Of a stretch of 64,000 bases of DNA, positions 16,042 through 25,395 are shown piece after piece. How positions within the stretch are numbered: position 1 is the stretch's first letter; each line of letters begins with the position of its first letter. The stretch is from the NCBI RefSeq assembly GCF_001517585.1, contig NZ_FBYC01000004.1, positions 2,065,501 through 2,129,500 on the forward strand, in the 5' to 3' direction. The position numbers were made by a program, and so were the translations under genes. The notes under the pieces are model-generated. The model was not told the DNA's origin and did no database searches. It was given only the letters and a program-made list of their open reading frames with translations. The DNA comes from Roseibaca calidilacus (GTDB lineage Bacteria > Pseudomonadota > Alphaproteobacteria > Rhodobacterales > Rhodobacteraceae).

Positions 16042-19000
16042 CTAGCCGCCCGCCTTAAGCGCCAAATCGCGGGCAATGGCGAACGCCCCGCGCACGCGCT
16101 CTTTCTCGGTGGACCAGTCGCGCTTGACCACGATCTTGTTGTCGCGAATCTTGGCCAGACCCTTCTGGTCCTGCACGAAGGCGACCAGACCTGCGGGGTT
16201 GGGAAACTTGTCGTTATGGAACTGGATCGTCGCACCCTTCGGACCGCATTCGAACTTGGCAATGCAGGCGCGCTTGCATTCGGCCTTGATGCGCATGACC
16301 GCAAGCAGCGTGTTCACTTCGCGCGGCAATTTGCCGAAACGGTCGATCAATTCGGCGGCAAAGCCTTCCAGCTCGACCTTGCTGGTCAGGGCTGACAGGC
16401 GACGGTAAAGCCCAAGGCGCACATCTAGATCGGGCACATAGGGTTCGGGGATCAGCACCGGCACGCCAAGGTTGATCTGCGGCGCCCATTGCCCATCCAG
16501 ATCATCGACCGAGGCAATCTCACCCGAGCGGATCTTGGAAATCGTTTCCTCCAGCATCTGCTGATACAGCTCGTAGCCGACTTCCTTGATATGGCCTGAT
16601 TGTTCCTCGCCCAGAATATTCCCGGCGCCGCGCTGGTCCATGTCATGGCTGGCAAGGTTGAACCCGGCGCCAAGGCTGTCAAGGCTGGCCAGCAGCTTCA
16701 GCCGCCGCTCGGCCTGCGGTGTCAGCGGCAGGCGCGGCTTGGTTGTCAAAAAGCAATAGGCGCGGGTCTTGGAGCGGCCCACGCGCCCGCGTATCTGGTA
16801 TAGCTGCGCCAGCCCGAACATGTCGGCGCGGTGCACGATCATGGTGTTGGCGCGCGGAATATCCAGCCCCGACTCGACGATGCTGGTGGCCAGAAGCACG
16901 TCATATTTGCCATCGTAAAAGGCGTTCATCCGCTCATCCAGATCGCCCGCCGCCATCTGGCCATTTGCGGTGACGAAGCTGACTTCGGGCACATGGGTGC
17001 GCAGGAACTCTTCCAATTCCGGCAAATCGGCAATGCGCGGGGTCACGAAGAATGTCTGCCCGCCGCGGTAATGTTCGCGCAGGATCGCTTCGCGCAGGGT
17101 CAGCGTGTCGAATTCCGATACATAGGTGCGGATCGCCAAGCGGTCGACCGGCGGGGTCTGGATGATGGACAGATCGCGCACCCCCGTCAGCGACAGTTGC
17201 AGCGTGCGCGGGATGGGCGTGGCGGTCAGCGTCAGCACATGAATGTCGCTGCGCAATTCCTTCAACCGTTCTTTGTGGCTGACACCGAAATGCTGTTCCT
17301 CATCAATGACCAGCAAACCCAGATTGGCGAATTTCACCGATTTCGCCAGCAACGCATGGGTGCCGATGACAATATCGACCGTGCCCTTGTTGATCCCCTC
17401 GCGCGTGGCGCTGGCCTCTTTGGCAGAGACAAAGCGCGACAAGGGCCGCACATTGACCGGAAAGCCCCGGAACCGGTCGGCGAAGGTTTTGTAATGTTGC
17501 CGCGCGAGCAGCGTGGTGGGCGCGATAACCGCCACCTGCACCCCCGACATGGCGGCAATGAACGCCGCGCGCATGGCGACTTCGGTTTTGCCAAAGCCCA
17601 CATCGCCCACCACCAGCCGGTCCATCGGGCGGCCAGATTCGAAATCCGACACCACATCGGCAATGGCGTTCAACTGGTCATCGGTTTCGGCATAGGGGAA
17701 CCGCGCAAGAAATTCGTCCCACAGCCCGTCGGGCGCGGTGAATTCGGGCGCGCGGCGCAACTGGCGTTCGGCGGCAATGCGGATCAGCTTGTCGGCAATC
17801 TCGCGGATGCGCTGCTTCAGCTTGGCTTTCTTGGCCTGCCACGCGCCGCCGCCCAGCTTGTCAAGCAAGCCTTCTTCATGCCCATAGCGCGACAGAAGTT
17901 CGATGTTTTCCACAGGCAGGAACAACCGGTCGCCACCGGCATATTCCAGCGCGATACATTCATGCGGCGCCCCCATGGCGGTGATGGTTTCCAACCCCGT
18001 GTAGCGGCCCACGCCATGGTCAACATGCACGATCAGGTCGCCGGGGCTAAGGGTCTGCGCTTCGGTCAGGAAATTCTCGGCCCGTTTGCGGCGTGACTTG
18101 CGGCTGACAAGCCGGTCACCCAAAACGTCCTGTTCAGAAATCACAGTCAGTTCGGGCGCTTCAAACCCGGCTTCCAGCGGCCAGATGGTCAGATACAGCC
18201 CGTTTGGCTTGGCCTGCATATCGCGCAAGGTAGCGATATCTTCGGCTGCGCCCGCGCCATGGTCTTCCAGCAGGCCGCGCAACCGTTCGCGCGCCCCTTC
18301 CGAGTGGCTGGCCAAAACCACCGCCCCCGCCTTGCGCCGCGCGGCGATATGGGCGGCCAAAGCATCGAACACATTGGCGCCCGACTGGCGTTCCGGGGCA
18401 AAACTGCGCCCCATGCGCCCGCCTGCATCCAGCACGCCCGGCCCCGGCGCGGCGGGTGCCGCTTGCAGGCGGATCACGCGGCGCGGGGACAGGGCCGCAT
18501 CCCATGCCGCCCCATCCAGATACAGCAATTCCGGAGGACAGGGCTTGTAGACCGTATCCATCCGGCCTTTTGCGCCCATCGCCTCGCGGCGGGCATCATA
18601 TTGGTCTGCAATGCTGTCCCAACGCGCGGCGCGCAGCGCATCCAGCCCCTCGTCCAGCATCAACGCGGCGCTGGGCAGATAGTCGAACAAGGTTGCCATT
18701 TTTGCGTGGAAGAAAGGCAGCCAATGTTCCATGCCCTGATGCTTGCGGCCCGCGCTGACAGCTTCATAAAGCGGGTCGTCATTGCCCACCGCGCCGAATT
18801 CCACCCGGTAATTCTGCCGGAAGCGGGTGATCGCGGGCGGGTCGAGGATGATCTCTGACACCGGCGCGAATTCCACCCTTTGCAGTTTTTCAAGGCTGCG
18901 CTGCGTGGCCGGGTCGAAGCGGCGCGCGCCATCCAGCACATCGCCGAACAGGTCTAGTCGCACCGGGCCGGATTCGCCCGGCGGGTAGATGTCGAAAATC

Positions 19001-19482
19001 CCGCCGCGTATGGCATAGTCGCCGGGTTCGGACACCGTGGGCGCTTGCGAAAACCCCATCCGCACCAGCCAGTCGCGCAAGGCGCTTTCATCCAGCCGGT
19101 GGCCGACAGTTGCCTGAAACGACGCCCCCGCCACGACCGCTGTTGCGGGAACACATTGCATGGCCGCCGACAATGTCGTGAGCACGATGAACTGCCCCGG
19201 AACGCCATGCGCCAATGCCGCCAGCGTGGCCATACGCGCCGCCGATATGTCGGGATTGGGCGAGACCCGGTCAAATGGCAGGCAGTCCCATGCCGGAAAG
19301 CGCAACACCGTCAATTCGGGCGCGGCAAAGGCCAGCGCCTGAGCCATCGCCTCTGCCCGCTTGTCATCGCGCGCGACATGGATCAGGGCATCGCCGCCGC
19401 GGGCCAGTTCGCGTTTCAGCAAGGTGGCATCATAGCCTTCGGGCGCGCCGCCCATGATTATCCGGGAAGGGGCATTGGTCAT
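16042..19482 (-). CDS. mfd: Mfd, transcription-repair coupling factor
   Basis: At 1146 residues it has the full length for Mfd (E. coli 1148). The N-terminal UvrB-homology region contains DCLPFDRVSPNPDISAARM. The RNA polymerase-interacting domain (LSPGDLIVHVDHGVGRYTGLE) follows, then the RecG-like translocase with Walker A GDVGFGKTEVA at about 625-635 and the DEEQ box DEEQHFG at about 727-733. The TRG motif region is IRGRVGRSKTRAYCFL, and a C-terminal autoinhibitory domain ends the protein. It removes stalled RNA polymerase from lesions and recruits UvrA. It is upstream of the curli genes on the same strand but separated by about 190 bases. Confidence 0.97.
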   Translation of the reverse strand: MTNAPSRIIMGGAPEGYDATLLKRELARGGDALIHVARDDKRAEAMAQALAFAAPELTVLRFPAWDCLPFDRVSPNPDISAARMATLAALAHGVPGQFIVLTTLSAAMQCVPATAVVAGASFQATVGHRLDESALRDWLVRMGFSQAPTVSEPGDYAIRGGIFDIYPPGESGPVRLDLFGDVLDGARRFDPATQRSLEKLQRVEFAPVSEIILDPPAITRFRQNYRVEFGAVGNDDPLYEAVSAGRKHQGMEHWLPFFHAKMATLFDYLPSAALMLDEGLDALRAARWDSIADQYDARREAMGAKGRMDTVYKPCPPELLYLDGAAWDAALSPRRVIRLQAAPAAPGPGVLDAGGRMGRSFAPERQSGANVFDALAAHIAARRKAGAVVLASHSEGARERLRGLLEDHGAGAAEDIATLRDMQAKPNGLYLTIWPLEAGFEAPELTVISEQDVLGDRLVSRKSRRKRAENFLTEAQTLSPGDLIVHVDHGVGRYTGLETITAMGAPHECIALEYAGGDRLFLPVENIELLSRYGHEEGLLDKLGGGAWQAKKAKLKQRIREIADKLIRIAAERQLRRAPEFTAPDGLWDEFLARFPYAETDDQLNAIADVVSDFESGRPMDRLVVGDVGFGKTEVAMRAAFIAAMSGVQVAVIAPTTLLARQHYKTFADRFRGFPVNVRPLSRFVSAKEASATREGINKGTVDIVIGTHALLAKSVKFANLGLLVIDEEQHFGVSHKERLKELRSDIHVLTLTATPIPRTLQLSLTGVRDLSIIQTPPVDRLAIRTYVSEFDTLTLREAILREHYRGGQTFFVTPRIADLPELEEFLRTHVPEVSFVTANGQMAAGDLDERMNAFYDGKYDVLLATSIVESGLDIPRANTMIVHRADMFGLAQLYQIRGRVGRSKTRAYCFLTTKPRLPLTPQAERRLKLLASLDSLGAGFNLASHDMDQRGAGNILGEEQSGHIKEVGYELYQQMLEETISKIRSGEIASVDDLDGQWAPQINLGVPVLIPEPYVPDLDVRLGLYRRLSALTSKVELEGFAAELIDRFGKLPREVNTLLAVMRIKAECKRACIAKFECGPKGATIQFHNDKFPNPAGLVAFVQDQKGLAKIRDNKIVVKRDWSTEKERVRGAFAIARDLALKAGG

Positions 19483-19552
19483 AGGTCTGGCACAAATCCT
19501 TGGCAGATGGTCACAAAACGCGCTGCGACCAGAACATGGGGAAGATGCGGTG

Positions 19553-20080
19553 TCACAGCCCCAGAACAGAGGCCGTCATGACATGCAACATACCCCAGAC
19601 CGCCGTGACGAAAATAGCGACCAGACCCACAAGCTGTATCCAAAGCCTGTGGCGCAGCAAGGCGCGCTGCAAACGGGCGTCACGCATCCTGTCATGTTCG
19701 ATCCGAAAGGCAAGCCGCAAGGTCAGCAACTGTGTCAGCGTCAGGGGCAGGAACAGCAGGAACACCGCCTGCGCGAATTCCATCGCATAGCCGAACGCCA
19801 TAATGCAAACTGTTGTCAGCACCATGACCTGAAAGCCCAGCACCCAATGGCCTGCCCGCCGCACGACGACCAAGCGGCGGCGCACGAAAATGCCAACCAA
19901 GGTGTTCAGGTCTTCCGCCGCTTGTCCGCCGGTGCGACGCGCTTTGACGATCAGGTCAAAAGGCGCGCCCATCACATTCTGCGACACAGAGGACCACGCC
20001 AGCGCCAGAATGATCCAGAACCAGACCGACGAGAACGACCGCATGTCGATCAGTTCGAATATGTTCTCCAGAATGACCAA
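19553..20080 (-). CDS. Small four-helix membrane protein ('component of SufBCD complex' family)
   Basis: This 175-residue inner-membrane protein begins FELIDMRSFSSVWFWIILAL, a signature I associate with a Rhodobacterales family annotated as a component of the SufBCD complex. That label is inherited and has no clear functional basis. Four hydrophobic stretches are visible (about residues 17-35, 78-97, 100-120 and 150-172), separated by Arg-rich loops. The start used is TTG, because the conserved FELIDMRSF block precedes the first in-frame ATG at residue 13. It is divergent from gap. Confidence 0.6.
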   Translation of the reverse strand: MVILENIFELIDMRSFSSVWFWIILALAWSSVSQNVMGAPFDLIVKARRTGGQAAEDLNTLVGIFVRRRLVVVRRAGHWVLGFQVMVLTTVCIMAFGYAMEFAQAVFLLFLPLTLTQLLTLRLAFRIEHDRMRDARLQRALLRHRLWIQLVGLVAIFVTAVWGMLHVMTASVLGL

Positions 20081-20192
20081 GGCGCGACACTTTCACAGCT
20101 TTCCGCAATTCCGGTTAGCGACTGTCCGGGTGTTTTGCAATCCCGCCCCGGTTGCGACTACGCGGCGCCACGCCGCTGCGCAGTCTGCCCAA

Positions 20193-20225
20193 TGGTTGCG
20201 CTACCAAAGCAAGATTGCGCTAACG
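20193..20225 (+). promoter_or_regulatory. Tandem LacI-type operator half-palindromes upstream of gap
   Basis: Two near copies of a GCGC-centred motif, TGGTTGCGCTACCA (20193-20206) and AGATTGCGCTAACG (20212-20225), are spaced 19 bases apart, about 85-115 bases before the gap ATG. The first is palindromic with one mismatch. They resemble operators of LacI-family central carbon regulators (CceR type) in Rhodobacterales. That link is from memory. Confidence 0.4.
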
Positions 20226-20308
20226 CCCGACAAACACACAGTTTTCGCCCTTTTTTTGCCCTTACCCCATCGGTATACCGCTGGCAACCAGCTTGCGGAG
20301 AGACGATC

Positions 20309-21313
20309 ATGACCATCACCATCGGGATCAATGGCTTTGGGCGCATCGGGCGCTGCACGCTTGCACATATCGCCGAAAGCGCGCGCAACGATGTCGAGGT
20401 GGTGAAGATCAACGCCACCGGCCCGATCGAAACCAACGCGCATCTGCTGAAATACGACAGCGTGCATGGCCGCTTCCCCGGCAGTATCCGGGTCGAGGGA
20501 GACACGCTGGATCTGGGTCGTGGCCCGATCAAGGTTATGTCCACCTACGACCCGCAGGAACTGGACTGGGAAGGCGTGGACGTGGTGCTGGAATGCACCG
20601 GCCAGTTCAACGCGCGCGACAAGGCTGCCGTGCATCTGGACCGTGGGGCCAGCCGGGTTCTGGTGTCTGCCCCGGCCAAGAACGCGGATGCGACCATCGT
20701 TTACGGGGTGAACCACCGCAGCTTGCTGAGCGAGCATCTGGTTGTGTCCAACGGTTCTTGCACCACGAACTGTCTGGCACCGCTGGCAAAGGTTTTGAAT
20801 GACGCCATCGGGATAGAGGCGGGCATCATGACCACGGTGCACAGCTACACGGGCGATCAGCCAACGCTGGACCGCCGCCACAAGGATCTGTATCGCGCCC
20901 GTGCCGCCGCCATGGCGATGATCCCCACCTCGACCGGTGCGGCGAAAGCGCTTGGCGAGGTGCTGCCGGAACTGGCGGGCAAGCTAGACGGCACCGCTTT
21001 GCGCGTGCCGACCCCCAATGTCAGCGCCGTGGACCTGACCTTTCAGGCCGGTCGCGATGTGACCGTGGCAGAAGTGAACGACATCGTGCGCAAAGCCGCC
21101 GAAGGGTCCATGGGCGCGGTTCTGGCCTATGACCCGGAACCGAAAGTCTCGATCGACTTCAACCACACCCCGCATTCCTCCATCTTCGCGCCCGACCAGA
21201 CCAAGGTTGTTGGCGGTCGCACCGTGCGCGTGCTGGCATGGTATGACAATGAATGGGGCTTTTCGTGCCGCATGGCCGATGTCGCCGCCGCGATGGGGCG
21301 GTTGATCCACTAA
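20309..21313 (+). CDS. gap: Type I glyceraldehyde-3-phosphate dehydrogenase
   Basis: This 334-residue enzyme oxidises glyceraldehyde 3-phosphate to 1,3-bisphosphoglycerate. The Rossmann start is INGFGRIGR; the catalytic Cys is C151 in SNGSCTTNCLAP (usual SNASCTTN), with His further on in TVHSYTGDQ. The C-terminal catalytic domain ends WYDNEWGFSCRM. An oddity is the loop after beta strand 2, which reads KINATGP. The Asp that normally binds the adenosine ribose of NAD (IND) is Ala36, which could relax coenzyme choice toward NADP. GGAGAG fixes the start, and a terminator follows. Other gap copies may exist outside this window. Confidence 0.93.
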   Translation: MTITIGINGFGRIGRCTLAHIAESARNDVEVVKINATGPIETNAHLLKYDSVHGRFPGSIRVEGDTLDLGRGPIKVMSTYDPQELDWEGVDVVLECTGQFNARDKAAVHLDRGASRVLVSAPAKNADATIVYGVNHRSLLSEHLVVSNGSCTTNCLAPLAKVLNDAIGIEAGIMTTVHSYTGDQPTLDRRHKDLYRARAAAMAMIPTSTGAAKALGEVLPELAGKLDGTALRVPTPNVSAVDLTFQAGRDVTVAEVNDIVRKAAEGSMGAVLAYDPEPKVSIDFNHTPHSSIFAPDQTKVVGGRTVRVLAWYDNEWGFSCRMADVAAAMGRLIH

Positions 21314-21333
21314 TCGTGCCAAAGACAACGGCG

Positions 21334-21364
21334 CCGGCGCGCCTTGGGCCGCGCCGGATTTTCC
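21334..21364 (+). terminator. Rho-independent terminator after gap
   Basis: Perfect 8-base GC stem CCGGCGCG/CGCGCCGG (21334-21341 with 21350-21357), an 8-base loop, then ATTTTCC. It lies 20 bases after the gap stop and before the convergent TPP-enzyme gene. Confidence 0.7.
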
Positions 21365-21383
21365 TTTGGGGTCAGCGCGTGGC

Positions 21384-23042
21384 CTAGGCTTTCGCCAAGG
21401 CCCGCGCGCCTTCTATGGTCAACCCCGGCGAGAGCGCGTCCGGGTCCAGCACCAATTCGATGACCGCAGGCACACCGGCGTTTAGCGCGCGGTCCAATGC
21501 GGGCGCGAATTCCTCGGTCGCACGCACGCATTCGCCATGCCCACCGTATGCCTGCACCAGCGCCGCATAATCCGGGTTAAAAAGTTGCGTGCCGCTCACC
21601 CGCCCCGGATAAGTCTTTTCCTGATGCATCCGGATCGTGCCATATTGGCCATTGTTGCAAACGATCACCACCACATTCGCCCCGTATTGGCGCGCGGTGG
21701 ACAGCTCGTTCAACGTCATCTGGAAATCGCCATCGCCTGCCACGCAGACCACGGCGCGGTCGGGGTGTTCCAGCTTGGCCGCAATCGAGGCCGGAAAGCC
21801 ATACCCCATGGACCCCGATGTGGGCGCCAAATTGCCGGGAAAGGCCCGGGCGCGGAAATAGCGGTGCAGAAACGCCGCGAAATTGCCCGCGCCATTGGTC
21901 ACGATCGCGTCATCCGGCAGCAGGTCGGACAGACGGCTGAGCACCTGTTCCAGCTTCACATCGCCCGGTGTTTCGCGCGGGGTGATCCAGTCCAGATAGT
22001 CGGCGCGCGCGGATTTGGTCCATGCCGACCAATCAGGCCGCGCGGGCGCGTCGCGGCGGGCCAGCCGCGCCAGCACATCGACCGCGGGTGCCACCAGCCC
22101 CAGATCGGGGCGGAACACGCGGCCAAGCTCATCCGGGTCGGGGTGAATGTGGATGATCGCCTTGCCGGGGGCTGCCGGGTCAACATGCTGGTAACTGCCT
22201 GTCGCAATATCGCCCAGCCGCGCGCCAATGACCAACAGGCAATCAGCGTCTCGCAGGCGCTGACCAAGCTTTGGGTTCATGCCAACCGACAAATCGCCCG
22301 CGTAATTCGGGTGGCGGTTGTCGATCCGGTCCATCCGCCGGAAGGTGGCACACACCGGCAGGCCGAACCCTTCGGCAAAGCGCGCCAAGTCTTGTGCCGC
22401 CTGCGACGACCAGACCGACCCGCCCGCGATAACCAAGGGGCGTTCGGCCCGGCACAGCATGTCCAGAACCGCGTCGATCTGCTCGCCGCAAACAGAGGGC
22501 GGCATGGGGGCGACGGGCGGCAAATCGGGCACATCGGCGCGCGCCGATAGCATGTTTTCGGGCAGCGCCAGCACCACCGGGCCGGGGCGGCCCGATTGCG
22601 CAACATGAAAGGCACGGCTGATATATTCGGGCAATCGGTCGGTCTGGTCCACTTCTGCCGCCCATTTGGCAAGCGGCCCGAATACAGCGCGGTAATCGAC
22701 CTCTTGGAATGCCTCGCGGTCGCGGTGGCGCGTGTCGATCTGCCCCACGAACAAGATAAGCGGCGTCGAATCCTGCTTGGCCACATGAATGCCGCTTGAC
22801 CCGTTCGTGGCCCCCGGCCCGCGCGTGACAAAGGCAACGCCCGGCTGCCCGGTCAGCTTGGCATGGGCTTCGGCCATCATCACGGCCCCACCTTCGTGGC
22901 GGCAGACGATGTTCTCGATGCCCGACTCGTGCAGCCCGTCCAGCGCCGCCAGAAAACTTTCGCCTGGCACGGAAAACACCCGCCGCACGCCTTGCGCTTT
23001 CAACTGGTCCACAAGAATCTGTCCGCCATGGCGTAGGGTCAT
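21384..23042 (-). CDS. Thiamine pyrophosphate-dependent enzyme, acetolactate synthase-like
   Basis: This 552-residue protein has the three-domain TPP enzyme layout. The N-terminal PYR domain has the catalytic Glu in NIVCRHEGGAVMMAEAHAKLTG. The central domain follows, and the PP domain binds Mg-TPP through GDGDFQMTLNELSTARQYGANVVVIVCNN. It is annotated generically because relatives include acetolactate synthase, benzoylformate decarboxylase and others. It lacks an adjacent ilvN regulatory subunit, so it is probably not the biosynthetic acetohydroxyacid synthase. GGAG lies 8 bases before the ATG. It is convergent with gap and divergent from the FMN reductase. Confidence 0.85.
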   Translation of the reverse strand: MTLRHGGQILVDQLKAQGVRRVFSVPGESFLAALDGLHESGIENIVCRHEGGAVMMAEAHAKLTGQPGVAFVTRGPGATNGSSGIHVAKQDSTPLILFVGQIDTRHRDREAFQEVDYRAVFGPLAKWAAEVDQTDRLPEYISRAFHVAQSGRPGPVVLALPENMLSARADVPDLPPVAPMPPSVCGEQIDAVLDMLCRAERPLVIAGGSVWSSQAAQDLARFAEGFGLPVCATFRRMDRIDNRHPNYAGDLSVGMNPKLGQRLRDADCLLVIGARLGDIATGSYQHVDPAAPGKAIIHIHPDPDELGRVFRPDLGLVAPAVDVLARLARRDAPARPDWSAWTKSARADYLDWITPRETPGDVKLEQVLSRLSDLLPDDAIVTNGAGNFAAFLHRYFRARAFPGNLAPTSGSMGYGFPASIAAKLEHPDRAVVCVAGDGDFQMTLNELSTARQYGANVVVIVCNNGQYGTIRMHQEKTYPGRVSGTQLFNPDYAALVQAYGGHGECVRATEEFAPALDRALNAGVPAVIELVLDPDALSPGLTIEGARALAKA

Positions 23043-23154
23043 GTTCTGCTCCGGTCTGGTTTGGCCCAAACCTGCGGCAAAGCCTGCAAAGGTGCAAGCG
23101 GGTTGCTTTTGGCAAGTCGTCTCTTAGCTAAGCCGTAACAAGGAAAGGAAAACC

Positions 23155-23700
23155 ATGAGTGAATTGACCCTGATGGGCCTGTGCGGATCGTTGCGGGCCG
23201 ACAGCTTCAACCGCAAACTGATGCATGCGGCAGCCAGATCGTTCGGGCCTGCGCAATTTGTCGAAGGCGATCTGAACCTGCCGCTGTTCAACGAAGATGT
23301 GGAAGCGCAAGGGATGCCCGAAGCTGTCACCCGCCTGAAAGAGCAGGTCAAGGCCGCCGATGCCGTTGTGATCGCCTGCCCCGAATACAACAAGGCCCCA
23401 CCGGGTGTGCTGAAAAACGCGCTCGACTGGATCAGCCGGGGTGGTCAGCCATGGACCGGCAAGCCGGTGGCGCTTGTTTCCGCCGCTGGGGGCCGCGCAG
23501 GCGGCGAGCGCACGCAATTTGCGCTGCGCCTGATGATGGTGCCGTTTCGTCCGCTGATCCTGCAAGGGCCGGAAGTTCTGGTCGCCAGCCCCAAGGACCA
23601 TTTCGACACACAAGGCGCATTGATAACCGAAACCTACCAAAAGCTGCTGGATGAATTGATGGCCAGCTTGCGTGCGGCGGCAGAAGGGCGGCGCGCCTAG
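23155..23700 (+). CDS. NADPH-dependent FMN reductase (ChrR/YieF-like)
   Basis: This 181-residue flavodoxin-fold protein has the FMN phosphate loop GLCGSLRADSFNRKL at residues 6-20 and the family motif CPEYNKAPPGVLKNALDWIS at about 82-101, typical of NAD(P)H:quinone/FMN reductases. Such enzymes reduce quinones, chromate and azo compounds in the cytosol. A strong AAGGAAAGG ribosome site precedes the ATG. It is divergent from the TPP enzyme, and its stop overlaps the convergent olsA stop by 4 bases. Confidence 0.9.
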   Translation: MSELTLMGLCGSLRADSFNRKLMHAAARSFGPAQFVEGDLNLPLFNEDVEAQGMPEAVTRLKEQVKAADAVVIACPEYNKAPPGVLKNALDWISRGGQPWTGKPVALVSAAGGRAGGERTQFALRLMMVPFRPLILQGPEVLVASPKDHFDTQGALITETYQKLLDELMASLRAAAEGRRA

Positions 23701-24515
23701 CCCGCGTTGAACCCGGTCTGCACGGCGGCCTCGGCTTGCAGGGCCAAGGCCTTGCGGGTTGTGCCGGGCGTGCAAAAGATCGGGGCATGGCACAGAACCG
23801 TCACATGCCCTTGGCGGGCCTGCCCCAGCACGCGCAGGAAATGGCGTGCAAAATCCATCCCACCCCACCAGCCGTAAAAACGCGGGTCGGCCCCGTCAGG
23901 CGCGTGGTAGCGCAACGATACGGGCTGCACGGCCATATCGCGCGGCATGTCGGGTGCCAGAAAAGCCTGAAACAACGTGGCCTTGAACGGCAGCACCAAG
24001 GTGCTGTCGGTGCTGGTGCCTTCGGGGAAGAACACCAGCCGGTGCCCACGCCGGAACTCTGCCGCCAGCAGACGAGTCTGGGCGGTCGCATCGCGCCTGT
24101 CGCGGCGGATGAAAACGGTCCCCGCTAGCCGGGCAAGCAAACCGATACCGGGCCAGCCCGCGACCTCTGCCTTGGCCACGAATTGCACCGGCGCGCGCGC
24201 ATTCAGCACGAAAATATCCAGCCATGACGCATGATTGGCGACCAAAGCGCCATCCCCCGCCATGACCGTGCCGCGACAATCGCTGCGCAGCCCGATGACC
24301 CATAGCAAGAAGCGGCAATAGCCCTGCACTACACGCGGCGTGAAGCGGCGCGCCCCGGAATGGATGACGGTCTCTGCCGCGCGGGCAAGGCCTAAAGCCA
24401 GCAAGGCCGGCACCAGCCCCAGCGCCAGCAGCGCGAAGCGCAGCATCGCGCGTGCGCGCTGACGCGGGGTCAGCCCCATATCGGGCGGGGGGATGTGCGA
24501 GTCCCAAGTGCTCAT
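23697..24515 (-). CDS. olsA: OlsA-type lyso-ornithine lipid O-acyltransferase
   Basis: This 272-residue PlsC-family acyltransferase has the catalytic NHASWLD (H-x4-D) at about 95-101 and the FFPEGTSTDSTLVLPFK block that binds the acceptor phosphate region. An N-terminal hydrophobic segment (LRFALLALGLVPALLALGLA) anchors it to the inner membrane. The gene overlaps olsB by 4 bases (ATGA). That linkage supports transfer of the second acyl chain to lyso-ornithine lipid over general phosphatidate synthesis. A generic 1-acylglycerol-3-phosphate acyltransferase remains possible. Confidence 0.85.
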   Translation of the reverse strand: MSTWDSHIPPPDMGLTPRQRARAMLRFALLALGLVPALLALGLARAAETVIHSGARRFTPRVVQGYCRFLLWVIGLRSDCRGTVMAGDGALVANHASWLDIFVLNARAPVQFVAKAEVAGWPGIGLLARLAGTVFIRRDRRDATAQTRLLAAEFRRGHRLVFFPEGTSTDSTLVLPFKATLFQAFLAPDMPRDMAVQPVSLRYHAPDGADPRFYGWWGGMDFARHFLRVLGQARQGHVTVLCHAPIFCTPGTTRKALALQAEAAVQTGFNAG

Positions 24516-25285
24516 GGCGCGCGCCGGATCAGGGTCTGCGCTTGCGCGCTAAGACGCGCGGCATCTAGAATGATGCACACATCGGTCGTGTTGAACGCAC
24601 GGTCCACGAAAGCGCCCTCTCCGATATAAGCGCCAAGGCGCAGGTAGCTCCGGATCAGCGGCGGGATTGCGCGTTGCGCCGCGCGCATATTTAGTTGCCC
24701 TAGCGGAACAAGATATTCCAGCCTGCAGGGTATTGAGTTCACCCGCAAATTCGCCGGAGCAAGATGCGTATGGTGCAGCCAACTGAGCGGTTGCGCCAAG
24801 CCAGACAGGTCCGTTCCGGGAAAGCTGGCCGCCCCGAACAGAATCTCGGCCCCGCGGTCCATGGCATAGGCGGCAACGGCCTGCCACATCAGCATCATCG
24901 CAAGCCCGCCGCGATAAGCCGGGTCCACACAAGAACGCCCCAGTTCCAGCATCCGCTTGCCAGAGCGGCGCAGCACCGTCAGGTCAAATTCCCCGTCGCA
25001 ATAAAACCGACCATCCGGCCCAAGACGGTCCCATGGTAACAGGCGATACACCCCCACGACCTGCCCGTCGCGGTCTTTGTCAATCAGCAGCAGATGGTCG
25101 AAATACGGGTCGAACGCGTCTTTCTCCAGCGCGGCATCATGGTCCACAAAAGGCCCGTCACCGCCCAGTTCATCCACGAAAACACGGTAGCGCAAAGCTT
25201 GCGCGGCGCGCAGATCCGCCGGGCTGGTCGCCAGCCGCGTCGTCAAGCTGCCCGAGCGTATCCGCGAATCTGCCCCTGCCCCCAT
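24512..25285 (-). CDS. olsB: OlsB-type ornithine N-acyltransferase
   Basis: This 257-residue GNAT-like protein of the OlsB/hemolysin-like family transfers a 3-hydroxyacyl chain from acyl-ACP to the alpha-amino group of ornithine, the first step to phosphate-free ornithine lipids. Blocks visible are ALRYRVFVDELGGDGP, FDPYFDHLLLIDKD, MLELGRSCVDPAYRGG and WLHHTHLAPANLRV. AGGAACGG stands before the ATG. It is co-transcribed with olsA. Ornithine lipids often replace phospholipids under phosphate limitation; no Pho box is evident upstream. Confidence 0.88.
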   Translation of the reverse strand: MGAGADSRIRSGSLTTRLATSPADLRAAQALRYRVFVDELGGDGPFVDHDAALEKDAFDPYFDHLLLIDKDRDGQVVGVYRLLPWDRLGPDGRFYCDGEFDLTVLRRSGKRMLELGRSCVDPAYRGGLAMMLMWQAVAAYAMDRGAEILFGAASFPGTDLSGLAQPLSWLHHTHLAPANLRVNSIPCRLEYLVPLGQLNMRAAQRAIPPLIRSYLRLGAYIGEGAFVDRAFNTTDVCIILDAARLSAQAQTLIRRAP

Positions 25286-25395
25286 GCCACCGTTCCTAAT
25301 CTTACCAAGCCGCTCGCGCTTACTGCAAAGCGCCCAACCGCTTCAAGGGAAACAGTTTGTTTCGCATCGCGGCGTTGAGAACACGCAAAGGTTGT

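Noticed and set aside
16831-18096. 421-codon plus-strand frame opposite mfd
   Set aside because: Antisense to full-length mfd with no recognisable domain or ribosome site.
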